Positions 34,281 through 43,944 of a DNA stretch of 64,000 nt are shown here, one piece after another (the stretch's first letter is position 1; each line of letters opens with the position of its first letter). Both the position numbers and the translations under genes were made by a program. This stretch comes from G963667855 sp963667855 (GTDB taxonomy: Bacteria; Planctomycetota; Phycisphaerae; UBA1845). The notes beneath the pieces were generated by a model that was not told where the DNA came from, did no database searches, and saw only the letters and a list, made by a program, of their open reading frames with translations. Location: contig CAXXKI010000029.1 of NCBI GenBank assembly GCA_963667855.2, positions 558,001-622,000 of the forward strand, given 5' to 3'.

Positions 34281-35996
34281 GTGCTGCTTCAACGCGGGTT
34301 CGCTCTGCCACTGGTGCTTCTGACTATCGTGGTCGTAACCACGTTGGCTTATTCCTACCTGGCGGGCCAGAGTACCATCACCAGGATTTCCCAAAATATA
34401 GAAAGTCATGTTAAAGCTCGGGCGGTGGCTGAATCCGGTCTGCGGATGGCCATTACCTGGGTCCAAAACCGCAACGACTGGCGAACTCTCCAGACGAACG
34501 GAACGTGGGTTACCGACGAACCCTTTGCCGCAGGTACGTTCACCATCAAGGGTGAAGACGGCTGGGACAGTAACGGAGATGGGACCGTAGATGGCGACAG
34601 TAACCTCAACGACGACGATACCGATAGACTGACCCTCACCGTAACCGGGAATGTCGGCGAAACATCGCATACTGTAAAAGCCGTACTGACTCCCATTACT
34701 TCATCCGCCCCAGGGTCATTAATGGCACTTACTGACTCTGTGAACTTCGGCGGTAGCACCGCGGTCATAGATTCCTACGACAGTTCAAAAGGGCCATACG
34801 GAGTTGATAACAGATCCAGCGAGGCCGTGGTCACGGTTAACGCAACCGGGAGCAACAAGATAGTTCTCTATTCGGGTGGCGAGATTAAAGGAGATGCCAA
34901 AATCGGTCCCGGCGGCAATGTCGATGACGGAATCAAGGAGTGGAGTGGCGCCCTGATAACCGGCGAGAAAGGCACTTTGGATGAAGTGGTGGAAATGCCA
35001 ACGCTTACCGCCCCGTCCGGACCTCCTTTTGACAATCCCAATGAGGGCAGCCTGAGTATGTGGGGTTCAATGACCTCCACTATTTCCACCGACCGACACT
35101 TCAATAGCCTGCAGCTTTGGGGAACATCTAAAGCGATTATCGATGGCGACGTTACAGTTCTACTGGATGGATCTCTCCAGGTTGACGCAAGTGCCGAACT
35201 GGAAATCATGCCGCATTCGCGGCTGACGTTGTATATCAAGGGCAATATCTCGATGGGAGGAAAGGTAAACGAAAGCACTCAGGAGCCGGGCCGGCTATTG
35301 ATCTACATGCTAGGCAATTCATACGTGGAGTTATACAGCGGTGCAAAGCTGCACAGCAGATTGCTGAATCCCAATAACGCTTTAAGCGTCTGGGGCGATT
35401 CTCAGTTTTACGGAACCTTCATGGGTCGCCAATACCAGGGCAGCGGCGGGGTACATCTCGACCTCAACACGGCCGACTATGGTACGGGGTTTTTCGGTAA
35501 CAAAACCCAATACACTTCCAGCGACAACACCATGTACGGTAAGCAAATTGCCAATAAGGTCACCCTGGCAGAAGATATGACTGTCGGGTCGATCACCGCT
35601 TACCTCAGCGGGCCACCGCCGAAATTGCTCCGCTACGCCATATATTCCGACTCGTCCGGAGAACCTGGCACTTTAATCGTCCAGAGTGCGGCCGAAGAGA
35701 TAAGGCCCAACAAGTTTCACTGGCACACCCTGAGCATCCTCCCTACATCGTTACCGGCCGGTACCTACTGGCTGGCTTTTTCCCTGGAACACAGTAATCA
35801 ATACTACTCTTACGGTATCGGAGGAGAGACAAGGGTCAGGGATTTCAATGCCATCGAGTCAGGCTTTTTGCCAACCTGGGGAACTTCCGATTCATCGCCG
35901 AATATGAATATAAGCATTTACGGCATATCCGCCCCAACTCCCGGCGAAGGGGGAGCGACATCCAGCACCGTATCCTATAACGTGAGTTGGAGTTAG
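34281..35996 (+). CDS. Pseudopilin-like protein with DUF7305-like and choice-of-anchor-R-like domains
   Basis: 571 aa from GTG 34281 with GGGAGG five bases upstream. L-L-Q-R-G-F-A-L-P-L-V-L-L-T is a prepilin site and helix lacking Glu-5, as in minor pseudopilins. Residues 1-140 are paralogous to the 30564 product. About 145-390 is a beta-rich region (L-Y-S-G-G-E-I-K-G-D-A-K-I-G-P-G-G) resembling DUF7305, and residues about 400-555 (A-I-Y-S-D-S-S-G-E-P-G-T) resemble choice-of-anchor R. The 3' part from residue 468 is duplicated at 39606. Probably part of a type II secretion or type IV pilus-like fibre; the core machinery genes other than a secretin are not here. Confidence 0.82.
   Translation: MLLQRGFALPLVLLTIVVVTTLAYSYLAGQSTITRISQNIESHVKARAVAESGLRMAITWVQNRNDWRTLQTNGTWVTDEPFAAGTFTIKGEDGWDSNGDGTVDGDSNLNDDDTDRLTLTVTGNVGETSHTVKAVLTPITSSAPGSLMALTDSVNFGGSTAVIDSYDSSKGPYGVDNRSSEAVVTVNATGSNKIVLYSGGEIKGDAKIGPGGNVDDGIKEWSGALITGEKGTLDEVVEMPTLTAPSGPPFDNPNEGSLSMWGSMTSTISTDRHFNSLQLWGTSKAIIDGDVTVLLDGSLQVDASAELEIMPHSRLTLYIKGNISMGGKVNESTQEPGRLLIYMLGNSYVELYSGAKLHSRLLNPNNALSVWGDSQFYGTFMGRQYQGSGGVHLDLNTADYGTGFFGNKTQYTSSDNTMYGKQIANKVTLAEDMTVGSITAYLSGPPPKLLRYAIYSDSSGEPGTLIVQSAAEEIRPNKFHWHTLSILPTSLPAGTYWLAFSLEHSNQYYSYGIGGETRVRDFNAIESGFLPTWGTSDSSPNMNISIYGISAPTPGEGGATSSTVSYNVSWS
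35682..35990 (+). repeat. Direct repeat copy A (3' end of pseudopilin gene)
   Basis: 309 bp repeated at 39606-39914 with about 12 mismatches (96%); the first 163 bp are identical. Weaker similarity continues about 40 bp further. The two copies are 3924 bp apart. Confidence 0.9.
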
Positions 35997-36535
35997 ATAG
36001 TATTCAGGTAATAGCGAGTACACGCAACGTCAGTCAATTGGAAGCGTATTAACGCTATCAGTTACAATTCGAGGAGTCCAGTAGACGTCCTGCTTTGTCC
36101 AAGGCTATTCCGAATTCAGATCCGATTAAATAGTCGCTCCTGCCCCAAACGGAACTCCTCGCGAACGGCAGGCTCTCTACGGCCAGCTTCTTTGATCGGG
36201 TGTCCCAATGTTGAAATCAGGTGAAGATTGGTTTGCTGGTAATAGCTCATAGGTTATTTCATCACCACGATAGACCGGAGGCCTTGGTTCCTAATGTGAA
36301 ATACGACTGGCAAACCAGGAAACTGCTTCTGCTATTTTTCCAGTCTCCCTTTATTCTATAATGGCTGTTATATTCTTTTCTTGAAGTGGTCAGGGGCTTT
36401 CGCTACCATTTATAAGAAAGAGAGTGGAGCAAGAGAAGGGAGCAAACAACCGTTTTTACATGACCAATCTGCTAACGCCATATTTAAAACGAAATTATCA
36501 ATCAATACAGACTTCGTGTTTAGAGGTATTGTAAC
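35997..36535. other. Intergenic region, nothing recognised
   Basis: 539 bp with no credible coding frame or strong hairpin. Base composition becomes more AT-rich toward the beta-helix gene. Confidence 0.5.
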
Positions 36536-39052
36536 ATGATGAAATCCAGTTTTCGCCCACATGTTTATGTGGCAAGCGTGGTTTTTGCAATCCTATTATC
36601 CTATACGGGAGCAATTGGGAAGACCATTTACGTCGACGATAACGCCGGGCTTGGGGGCAACGGAGTTAGTTGGGAAACAGCTTATAAATACCTTCAGGAC
36701 GCTTTGAGGGAGGCGGTATATGGCGATGAGATCCGCATAGCTGGCGGAACTTATACGCCTGACATGGACGAGGCCGGTATATCTACTGCAGGTGATCGAC
36801 GGTTTTCTTTTGTCCTGTCCAGTGGCATAAGCGTATATGGTGGATATGCCGGAATCGGAACTCCTGATCCCGATTATCGGGACATCGACCAATTTCAAAC
36901 TATAGTTAGTGGCGATCTTAACGGAAATGACGAACCGGATTTCGTTAACCATCAAGATAATAGCTGGCACGTCCTGACTGCGACATCCGTCGACTCGAAC
37001 TGTGTTCTGGACGGATTGGTTGTATCTGGAGGTCACGCTATTGGTTCCAGTTCGGTGGATAGATACGGTGGAGGATTGCGTAACAATTCAAGCGAACTCC
37101 GGTTAGTAAATTGTATTTTTAGAGATAACTGGGCCCGCTATCATGGCGGAGGCATTAGCAATACCGATTCCAACGTGACATTGGAAAACTGCAACTTCGA
37201 AAATAACGCTGCTGCCTCGGGAGGTGGAATACACAATATGTCCAGTAGCCCGGTACTGCGAAATTGTGTTTTCAGCGGCAATACGGCCTGCTCCGGGGGA
37301 GGGATTTACAACCGAGTATCCAGCAGCCCAACGCTTGAAGATTGCGTATTTACCCGAAATTTAGCCAACCGCACAACCAGTAGCGTAAATTACGGCGGCG
37401 GGATGTATAACTTGGGCGACTGCAATCCACACTTAAAGAATTGCGTATTCAACGACAACAAGGCAATTGGAGATGATCCGAGAGGTGGCGGAATATACGG
37501 CCACAGTAGTATTCCTGTACTAAGCAATTGCGAATTTAATCGAAACGCTGCTAGATATGGAGGAGCTGTATATATTCACTATGAATGCGAAGCGACGTTC
37601 AAAAGTTGCAAGTTTAATGAAAACCATGGCAACTATGAAGGTGGTTGTATTCGTGCCATTAGTGGCAATTTGATATTGGACGAATGCGTATTTTTGGAAA
37701 ATACCTCTCACGAGGGAGGCGGTATTTATGTTAGCTATCTCAACGAATCCGAAATAACCAACTGTGTATTCCGAGGCAATTCTGCCTCAACAGATGGTGG
37801 TGCGGTTTTCAATTATAATAGCAACCCCAATATAACCGCGTGCATATTTGAGCAAAATACTGCGAATTCTGATAATGGCGGTGGAATATACAGTTACAGT
37901 AGTGATCTTGTATGTACTCGATGTAAATTCTTAAGTAATACCGCTATGGGAAATAATGGTGATGGCGGCGGAGCCTACGTTTTCTATGGTAGCACAGCTT
38001 TTTATAACTGCGTCTTTATTGGAAATGCCGCGAACGTAATGGGTGGTGGCTTATACAATGACTGCTGCGATTCAACGGTTAACAACTGCACATTCGCGAA
38101 TAACTCGGCTGTCGGAGAATATTACTCTTCCGGCGGGGGCATTCGAAACCGTCTTAGCGATGTCACAGTTACCAATTCCATTTTATGGGGAAATCTCGGC
38201 GTCAATGGCGCTAATGAGTTGGGGCAGATTAGTAATTTCAACGGCACTGTAGTTACAAAGTATTGCTGTATACAAGAATTGAGTTATAGCAATTACCACC
38301 TAAACATAGGTGAATCACCGATGTTTATTAATCTGGCAGGTCCGGATGGTATTGTCGGGACCCTGGACGATGACGTCCATTTACTTCCATCGTCCCCATG
38401 CATCGATGCTGGTAATCCAGATTCCGATTTTGCTAACGAACCAGAACCGGATGGTGGTCGGGTAAATATGGGCGCGTATGGTAACACTGCCGAAGCTACC
38501 TCAATGCACGGGCACTATATTGACGAATTGCTCGTTGTTAATGTTACTAGAATCGGTCGAACCACGTTCTCATATGAACTTGCTGTGCGGATCACCAATA
38601 GAGGCGACGAAGCGTTTGATGTCATCCTTTTAACATTGATCGATATTCCGAGCGAAATTACGGTCGCTGACGGGAGAGTTACTTTTGATTGGTTGGCTCC
38701 GGGGGCAACGGCGGATTCTGTTAGTACTTTCACCGTTGAAATAGACCGCAGTGTACCTGTAGATATTACGACGATAAGTTGGCAGGCGACATTTTTCAAC
38801 GAGGGTAAACAGTATAGCTCGATTTTGACCGTACCGTTCGATCCACAGAACCCGGGAATTACGCTGGGAGATCTCGATAAAGATAAGGATGTCGATCTGG
38901 ACGATTACATAATACTTGAGGGTTGTTTCTCCGGTCCTGGCTCCAGCCCGAAGTCTGCATGCTCCGCAAGCGACCTCAATCGCGATGGGAGTGTCGATTT
39001 ATTGGATTTCGCTCGCATGCAGATTGCGTTTTCCGAATTAGCAGAGGAATAG
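36536..39052 (+). CDS. Secreted right-handed beta-helix protein with dockerin-like tail
   Basis: 838 aa; ATG 36536 (or 36539) with GAGGT upstream. Signal peptide to about residue 28 (A-I-G-K/T-I-Y-V). T-I-Y-V-D-D-N-A-G ... G-x-S-W-E-T-A-Y-K-Y-L-Q-D-A-L is the entry motif of choice-of-anchor Q/DUF1565 beta-helix proteins. From about 165 to 560 there are many rungs of the form N-C-x-F-x-x-N-x-A-x-x-G-G-G-I (polymorphic membrane protein-like repeats). An Ig-like domain (about 660-765) and a dockerin pair (D-K-D-K-D-V-D-L-D-D, D-L-N-R-D-G-S-V-D-L) end the protein. Probably binds surface glycans. By eye its codons are more AT-rich than its neighbours, and direct repeats flank it. Confidence 0.88.
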   Translation: MMKSSFRPHVYVASVVFAILLSYTGAIGKTIYVDDNAGLGGNGVSWETAYKYLQDALREAVYGDEIRIAGGTYTPDMDEAGISTAGDRRFSFVLSSGISVYGGYAGIGTPDPDYRDIDQFQTIVSGDLNGNDEPDFVNHQDNSWHVLTATSVDSNCVLDGLVVSGGHAIGSSSVDRYGGGLRNNSSELRLVNCIFRDNWARYHGGGISNTDSNVTLENCNFENNAAASGGGIHNMSSSPVLRNCVFSGNTACSGGGIYNRVSSSPTLEDCVFTRNLANRTTSSVNYGGGMYNLGDCNPHLKNCVFNDNKAIGDDPRGGGIYGHSSIPVLSNCEFNRNAARYGGAVYIHYECEATFKSCKFNENHGNYEGGCIRAISGNLILDECVFLENTSHEGGGIYVSYLNESEITNCVFRGNSASTDGGAVFNYNSNPNITACIFEQNTANSDNGGGIYSYSSDLVCTRCKFLSNTAMGNNGDGGGAYVFYGSTAFYNCVFIGNAANVMGGGLYNDCCDSTVNNCTFANNSAVGEYYSSGGGIRNRLSDVTVTNSILWGNLGVNGANELGQISNFNGTVVTKYCCIQELSYSNYHLNIGESPMFINLAGPDGIVGTLDDDVHLLPSSPCIDAGNPDSDFANEPEPDGGRVNMGAYGNTAEATSMHGHYIDELLVVNVTRIGRTTFSYELAVRITNRGDEAFDVILLTLIDIPSEITVADGRVTFDWLAPGATADSVSTFTVEIDRSVPVDITTISWQATFFNEGKQYSSILTVPFDPQNPGITLGDLDKDKDVDLDDYIILEGCFSGPGSSPKSACSASDLNRDGSVDLLDFARMQIAFSELAEE

Positions 39053-39066
39053 AGAGAGAGGAAAAG

Positions 39067-39585
39067 ATGTTCAATCGAATATGCGTGATAGCATTATCCA
39101 CCGCTTTACTCGTTACCGGCACGTCGTTTGCTGATGTTTCGGCGGTTATTGAATATGACCTGACAAAATTAGGCGGCGGCCAATGGCAATATGAATACCG
39201 GGTGCGCAATACGAGTACAACCGATACTATTAAGGAATTCACAATATGGTTCGACCAATCCCTGTATGACAACTTGTCGGCGGCAACACAAACGCCTGTA
39301 TCCAGCAGTTGGTCGGAACTGGTCAGCCAGCCGGACGAATGGATTTCCCTTGACGGTTTTTATGACGCTCTTAACACCACTGGTGGAATCGCTCCTGGAG
39401 CGAACGACGGTTACTTCGCGGTAAACTTCGATTGGCTGGGCGATGGTGTTCCCGGCGTTCAGCCCTTTGAAATAATAGATTCGGTTACGTTTGAGACTCT
39501 GTATTCGAACGTAACTATACCGGAGCCAACTACTTTGTTCATTATCGGAGTTGGGGTAATATTGTGCGGTAGCCGGCGTCGCTAG
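39067..39585 (+). CDS. PEP-CTERM sorting-domain protein, 172 aa
   Basis: Starts at ATG 39067 with AGAGGAAAAG before it, only 14 bp after the beta-helix gene, so probably co-transcribed with it. Signal peptide M-F-N-R-I-C-V-I-A-L-S-T-A-L-L ending T-S-F-A/D-V. The body is a single beta-sandwich (Y-E-Y-R-V-R-N-T-S-T-T-D-T-I-K-E-F), typical of planctomycete PEP-CTERM cargo. Tail I-P-E-P-T-T-L-F-I-I-G, hydrophobic stretch, S-R-R-R. Function unknown, surface location expected. Confidence 0.88.
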   Translation: MFNRICVIALSTALLVTGTSFADVSAVIEYDLTKLGGGQWQYEYRVRNTSTTDTIKEFTIWFDQSLYDNLSAATQTPVSSSWSELVSQPDEWISLDGFYDALNTTGGIAPGANDGYFAVNFDWLGDGVPGVQPFEIIDSVTFETLYSNVTIPEPTTLFIIGVGVILCGSRRR

Positions 39586-39605
39586 CAATTAAAGTAGGAT
39601 GCAGA

Positions 39606-39936
39606 CAGAGTGCGGCCGAAGAGATAAGGCCCAACAAGTTTCACTGGCACACCCTGAGCATCCTCCCTACATCGTTACCGGCCGGTACCTACTGGCTGGC
39701 TTTTTCCCTGGAACACAGTAATCAATACTACTCTTACGGTATCGGAGGAGAGACAAGGGTCAGGGATTACAATGCCATCGAATCTGGCTTTTTACCAACC
39801 TGGGGAACTTCCGATTCCTCACCGAATATGAACATAAGCATTTACGGCATATCCGCCCCAACTCCTGGCGAAGGGGGAGCGACATCCAGCACCGTATCCT
39901 ACGACGTGCATTGGGGCCAAATCGCATTTAGCTAAT
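39606..39936 (+). pseudogene. Truncated 3' remnant of a pseudopilin-like gene (direct repeat copy B)
   Basis: A 309-bp copy of 35682-35990 that keeps the reading frame to a TAA near 39936 but lacks a start and all 5' sequence. It begins sharply 20 bp after the stop of the PEP-CTERM gene. Most codon differences to copy A are synonymous (8 of 11 by eye), so this copy was probably a functional gene until recently. Encoded stretch: S-A-A-E-E-I-R-P-N-K-F-H-W onward. Confidence 0.88.
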
Positions 39937-40088
39937 AACGAGTGTCGCGAACTGACACTTTATTATAGCTCATCATTGCCCGAATGCGTTCCAACGCCGA
40001 AAATTGCCTACAAAAAAACCGGGTACCTGTGCATATGGTTTTACCATAAGCACAATGTACACCGGTTATTCCCCTCGCTCAGTGCAGG
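39937..40088. other. Short gap after the gene remnant
   Basis: 152 bp. Weak similarity to the sequence after copy A continues for about 20 bp; nothing else seen. Confidence 0.4.
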
Positions 40089-40673
40089 TTAGTAATTATC
40101 TTCGTCAACGTCCTCGTCTGGAAAGTCCGGTTCACCTCTCGCTTCGCGAAGCATAGCTATGGCGTTTGCCACCTCCTCACCCGCGGCGTGGATGGCGTGC
40201 AGACTTTCACTGCTCAGGCGGGCGATCTCGGAGGTGTAGGCCTCGTCGTCCTCGCCTTCCATGTTGGCCTCTTGAGTGGTCCGGCAGATGGTGAGTTTCA
40301 ATAGGCCTACAAGTTCCTGTATCTCCCCGCCGAGAAGCTCACATCTCTCGTAAATTATCTCTCGATCACCATCGCTGGCAAACGGATACTCCTGCAGCAG
40401 GTGCACCATCTCACTACGCACTTCATCTAACTGCCGAGCGGTTGTCTCCATCATCCCCCTCAATGCTCCTTGAACATATCTCGCAACGGCTGCTGCTCTA
40501 TTGCTCGCTCTTGCTCTCTGGCGGGAATACAACATCCCCCTCCCATACCGGTAGAGCCATTTCGAGAACCGAAATCGACTCCGCAACAAACCTACGATAT
40601 ATCCAGGCGAAAAGAGCGAATTGAGCAGCAGGAGAAAACACCAAAATGCCGCAAGTTCAATGAGCCTAAACAC
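40089..40673 (-). CDS. Hypothetical membrane-anchored helical protein
   Basis: 194 aa from a GTG at 40673 without a strong ribosome site, so the start is uncertain. One N-terminal hydrophobic segment (L-I-E-L-A-A-F-W-C-F-L-L-L-L-N), then a basic stretch and a mostly helical body (R-G-M-M-E-T-T-A-R-Q-L-D-E-V ...) with coiled-coil character, ending in an acidic tail D-F-P-D-E-D-V-D-E-D-N-Y. The N-terminus is probably an inner-membrane anchor with the body in the cytoplasm. No family recognised. It lies 320 bp downstream of the OPT gene on the same strand, past that gene's terminator, so it has its own promoter. Confidence 0.6.
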   Translation of the reverse strand: MFRLIELAAFWCFLLLLNSLFSPGYIVGLLRSRFRFSKWLYRYGRGMLYSRQRARASNRAAAVARYVQGALRGMMETTARQLDEVRSEMVHLLQEYPFASDGDREIIYERCELLGGEIQELVGLLKLTICRTTQEANMEGEDDEAYTSEIARLSSESLHAIHAAGEEVANAIAMLREARGEPDFPDEDVDEDNY

Positions 40674-40995
40674 AGGTCAAGGGATAAGGAAATAACAAAA
40701 CTTTTTCCGGACCAACCCGCAAAAAAACTCAGAAAAATAGTAAGAAAAAAACGGAATTGACCAGCGGCAAAGTCCGGCCACTAAACACTTAATGCCCCAT
40801 AACCACAAAAGGCCCCAGGGGGGCGGGCAGTGGCTGCGCCAAGAGAGTAGAAATCGGAGAGTAGAAAGTAGAGCCTGCGTTGTTAAGGTTTTCCTTTGAT
40901 AACGCAACTCAGCGATTATCGCTATCACCAATAGAAAAAGGGGAAACGGACAAGTCCGTTTCCCCTTAAAATCAAATCAAGTTCCGGTAACCGGA
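40674..40995. other. Gap with OPT terminator and simple repeats
   Basis: 322 bp. It holds the OPT terminator and a low-complexity GAGAGTAGAAA-type stretch near 40845-40870 that resembles the TCTACTCTCTACTTTC stretch near 48645 on the other strand. Confidence 0.5.
40933..40967 (-). terminator. Terminator of the OPT transporter gene
   Basis: Perfect 14-bp stem AAGGGGAAACGGAC / GTCCGTTTCCCCTT (40938-40951, 40954-40967) followed by TTTCTA on the minus strand. Confidence 0.85.
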
Positions 40996-43509
40996 TTAAG
41001 TCTTAACTTTCTCCGGCTTCGCCCGGCGTGAATCCCAGAAGATAAACGCACACAACAACAGGAACGCCACGGCACCGAACCAGTTAAACATTCGGCCTAA
41101 CTCGACCGCAGCAGCTCCAGTATCGGTAGATCCCCGAATCAAACGTCCCAATATATCCATGCCCTCAAGAAGCGGTTTAGTAAGCCCCCAAGACTTCAAA
41201 CCGTTGAGAACAACACCGATAATGGCGGCCCCGGCAATAAATCCGGATGCAATAATAATTCCCTTGTCGTTACGAGCCTTCTTGGTCTCTTCACTGGCTT
41301 TACCCTTCTTGACCAACGCAGCTACGATCGCGCCAATCAGGATAGGAGCATTAAGAGACATAGGCAGGTACATTCCCAAACCAAACGCCAACGGAGAGAT
41401 ACCAATAAGTTCAAGCATTAGCGCAAGTACAACACCAACACCGTAAGGCAACCACGGAACTTCTCCTGTTCCCAGGAAGCTGTCCAAGGCACTCTTCATC
41501 AGGTTGGCCTGCGGAGCCTCAAGAGCTTGCGAACTAACGTCAGGATCAAAACCAACGGTACCGGACAGGAGCATGATCGTCCCCGTAACCACCGCCGAAG
41601 CAAGCAGGCAGGCAATCAAACAGCTCCATTGAATCCTCTTTGGACTCGCACCAGTCCAATAGCCAAGCTTGAATTCCGTAACCAGAGTACCCGCTACAGA
41701 TAAAGCGGAAGCAACCACACCACCAACAAGCAACACGGCAAGTTGTCCTTCAGGACCAGTGGGAAGACCGGCCGCTAACAGGACCACCGCAGTGACGATG
41801 ATCGTGGTAACTGTCATACCGGAAATCGGCGTAACCGAAATGGTGGCAATCGCCCAGGCTGAAACGGTTATAAAGATGAACGATACGCCAAGTGCCAGAA
41901 TAACAGAAACAATGGTGAGGAAGTTAGCCTCAGCCATCGTGTTGAGCACAAAGAATCGGAAATAAACCGCCACCCCGACTGTCGCTAACACTCCGAGGAA
42001 TCCCAACATCGGGTAACTGATATCCTCGTCGGTGCGGTCATTTAGAGCAGGCCCCTGGCCTTTTCTGAACAAGCTTCCAAGAGCCTCTTTGAGAGCCGTC
42101 ACAATTACTTTTCCCATTTTGAGAATGGAAAGCAAGCCGGCAGTGAAGATACAACCAATACCGATATTCTTGGGAATATCACCAAAGATTTCACCGCCAG
42201 TGGGAGAAATGGCGTGGACTTTATTTCCCTCGTCGCCAGGTTTTATTACCCACGTGCGTGTACGCAGTTTTAACCGCCATTCTTTTTCTTTTTCGTCATT
42301 TACGGTTAACGCTGCTTCAGCTTTGTCGCCGTCTTTTACCTTGTAGTCAGCCGCAGCGAATAGCGTGAATAATTCGCCTTTCAGTTCATCGCGACGAGCT
42401 TCCCGTTTTGACTTAGCTTCCGGAGTCTCTTCGGTTTCACCTTTCGGCTTTTTGCTGACAACCGCAAGTTCATCCAGCTTGTCGGTAAAATCGCCGGCGA
42501 TAGTGAAACGCGCTTTTTCTTCGATAAGCCCCTTATGCGCTTTCATCGTCGGATTGATGCGCTGCAAATGGTCAATATCCAACGGAGCGAGCAACGGCAC
42601 GATCACCAGGAACGAGAGGAAAGAACCGGCCATAATAATCGATGCGTAACGCACACCGATAATAAAACCCAATCCAAGGAACTCCGCCCCTGTTCCCATG
42701 GCCACGATGGCCTTTACCTTGTCGGTCAGAGTAACCCAGAAGTCACCAGAGAAGGCGTGCGTCTGTATTTCCTTGTCCACTATTTTGGCTGCGGCCCCGC
42801 CAACGGCTTCCGCCTTTTCCTTCCAGGCTATATCGATTTTTCCCGTTGTGAAATTATCAGGCCAAAGCTTCAGTGCGGCAGTACAAATCGTGTAAATCGA
42901 TGAAATGATAAACGAATAAATCAAAATCCAGGCATTGTTTCCGCCACCCTGGCCGGTGACCAGGATCTCGTTAGTGGCCGTCCCTTCGGGGAAAGGTAAC
43001 TTACCGTGCATCTCCTTCACGAAATACCGCCGGAAGGGAACCAGGAAGATCACTCCGAAGATCGCTCCCAGAAACGGTACCAGGAATATGTGGAGAAAAA
43101 TCATACTATTACTCAACGACAGGTGCTCGTTGAGCTTGAGCAGGTAGATAGCAGGCATGGTAAACACCGTACCACCGGCCACCATTCCCGACGTGGTACT
43201 GATTGCCAGGATGTTGATGTTCTCGATGATCGTACTCCGCCTCATACCCATCTTGAGCAGGAATCCGGATAGTCCGACAGCGAGAATGGAGATGGGAATA
43301 GCCGTCTCGATTCCCTGCCCCACCTTCAGAGCCAGGTAGGTGGCCGCCATGGCAAACAGTATGTTCATCGCGATACCGAAAACGATCGATCGCAAGGTTA
43401 TTTCCGGTGCGGTCACGCCCGGCGGCACCATGGGGACGTATTCTTCGCCCGGTTTCAGCTCTCGATATGCATTTTCCGGTAAGGTGTCTCGGATTTGGGG
43501 ATCAGCCAT
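40996..43509 (-). CDS. OPT family oligopeptide transporter
   Basis: 837 aa, about 16 predicted membrane helices. The N-terminus P-E-I-T-L-R-S-I-V-F-G-I-A-M-N and the motif K-L-P-F-P-E-G-T-A-T-N-E are OPT hallmarks. A long soluble insertion (about residues 310-430, rich in Lys and Glu) interrupts the helices, as in some bacterial OPT proteins. OPT carriers import oligopeptides or metal chelates by proton symport. It forms a peptide-handling region with the POT transporter (divergent, 435 bp away), the POT/MFS-like carrier and peptidase T. Confidence 0.93.
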   Translation of the reverse strand: MADPQIRDTLPENAYRELKPGEEYVPMVPPGVTAPEITLRSIVFGIAMNILFAMAATYLALKVGQGIETAIPISILAVGLSGFLLKMGMRRSTIIENINILAISTTSGMVAGGTVFTMPAIYLLKLNEHLSLSNSMIFLHIFLVPFLGAIFGVIFLVPFRRYFVKEMHGKLPFPEGTATNEILVTGQGGGNNAWILIYSFIISSIYTICTAALKLWPDNFTTGKIDIAWKEKAEAVGGAAAKIVDKEIQTHAFSGDFWVTLTDKVKAIVAMGTGAEFLGLGFIIGVRYASIIMAGSFLSFLVIVPLLAPLDIDHLQRINPTMKAHKGLIEEKARFTIAGDFTDKLDELAVVSKKPKGETEETPEAKSKREARRDELKGELFTLFAAADYKVKDGDKAEAALTVNDEKEKEWRLKLRTRTWVIKPGDEGNKVHAISPTGGEIFGDIPKNIGIGCIFTAGLLSILKMGKVIVTALKEALGSLFRKGQGPALNDRTDEDISYPMLGFLGVLATVGVAVYFRFFVLNTMAEANFLTIVSVILALGVSFIFITVSAWAIATISVTPISGMTVTTIIVTAVVLLAAGLPTGPEGQLAVLLVGGVVASALSVAGTLVTEFKLGYWTGASPKRIQWSCLIACLLASAVVTGTIMLLSGTVGFDPDVSSQALEAPQANLMKSALDSFLGTGEVPWLPYGVGVVLALMLELIGISPLAFGLGMYLPMSLNAPILIGAIVAALVKKGKASEETKKARNDKGIIIASGFIAGAAIIGVVLNGLKSWGLTKPLLEGMDILGRLIRGSTDTGAAAVELGRMFNWFGAVAFLLLCAFIFWDSRRAKPEKVKT

Positions 43510-43944
43510 CCGCTCCTGCCTTTCGTATTACAAAGATACCTGTACAGATAATATTCCCTGACAACACAAGTGGCCTGTCCGCACGCGCCACGACTAGACC
43601 ATTATAGAGTGCGAATAGAGTACCAACTCCGACTGATCAGTGAAAGTCGTTTTGTGACGCCAACCTTCCGATGGGATATTCAATCCCAACACGAGAATAA
43701 TCCGCCCATACCTCCAAGTTTCTCTATAATCTCAACGAGATGACGGAAGTCAGCCTCTTGAAACACCGCTTCGCTTGCCCTATTGCCATTCTTGCGACCC
43801 AACCCCGTTTAGCATACCTTCAAAGGAAACTCAGTCGTTTAAGAAGAACCACGGCTAACCGGGAACTGATCGGCTAACCAGCTAGAAAGAACACCCCACC
43901 GGCCTGTATCACAACCACGATCCGCAATTTGGCGAGGACCAGAT
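43510..43944. other. Divergent intergenic region between peptide transporters
   Basis: 435 bp between the OPT and POT genes, presumably with both promoters; I recognise no clear promoter or operator and no coding frame. Confidence 0.4.

Noticed and set aside
35682..39914. Composite transposon flanked by direct repeats
   Set aside because: The repeats are coding fragments with synonymous divergence, and no transposase lies between them.
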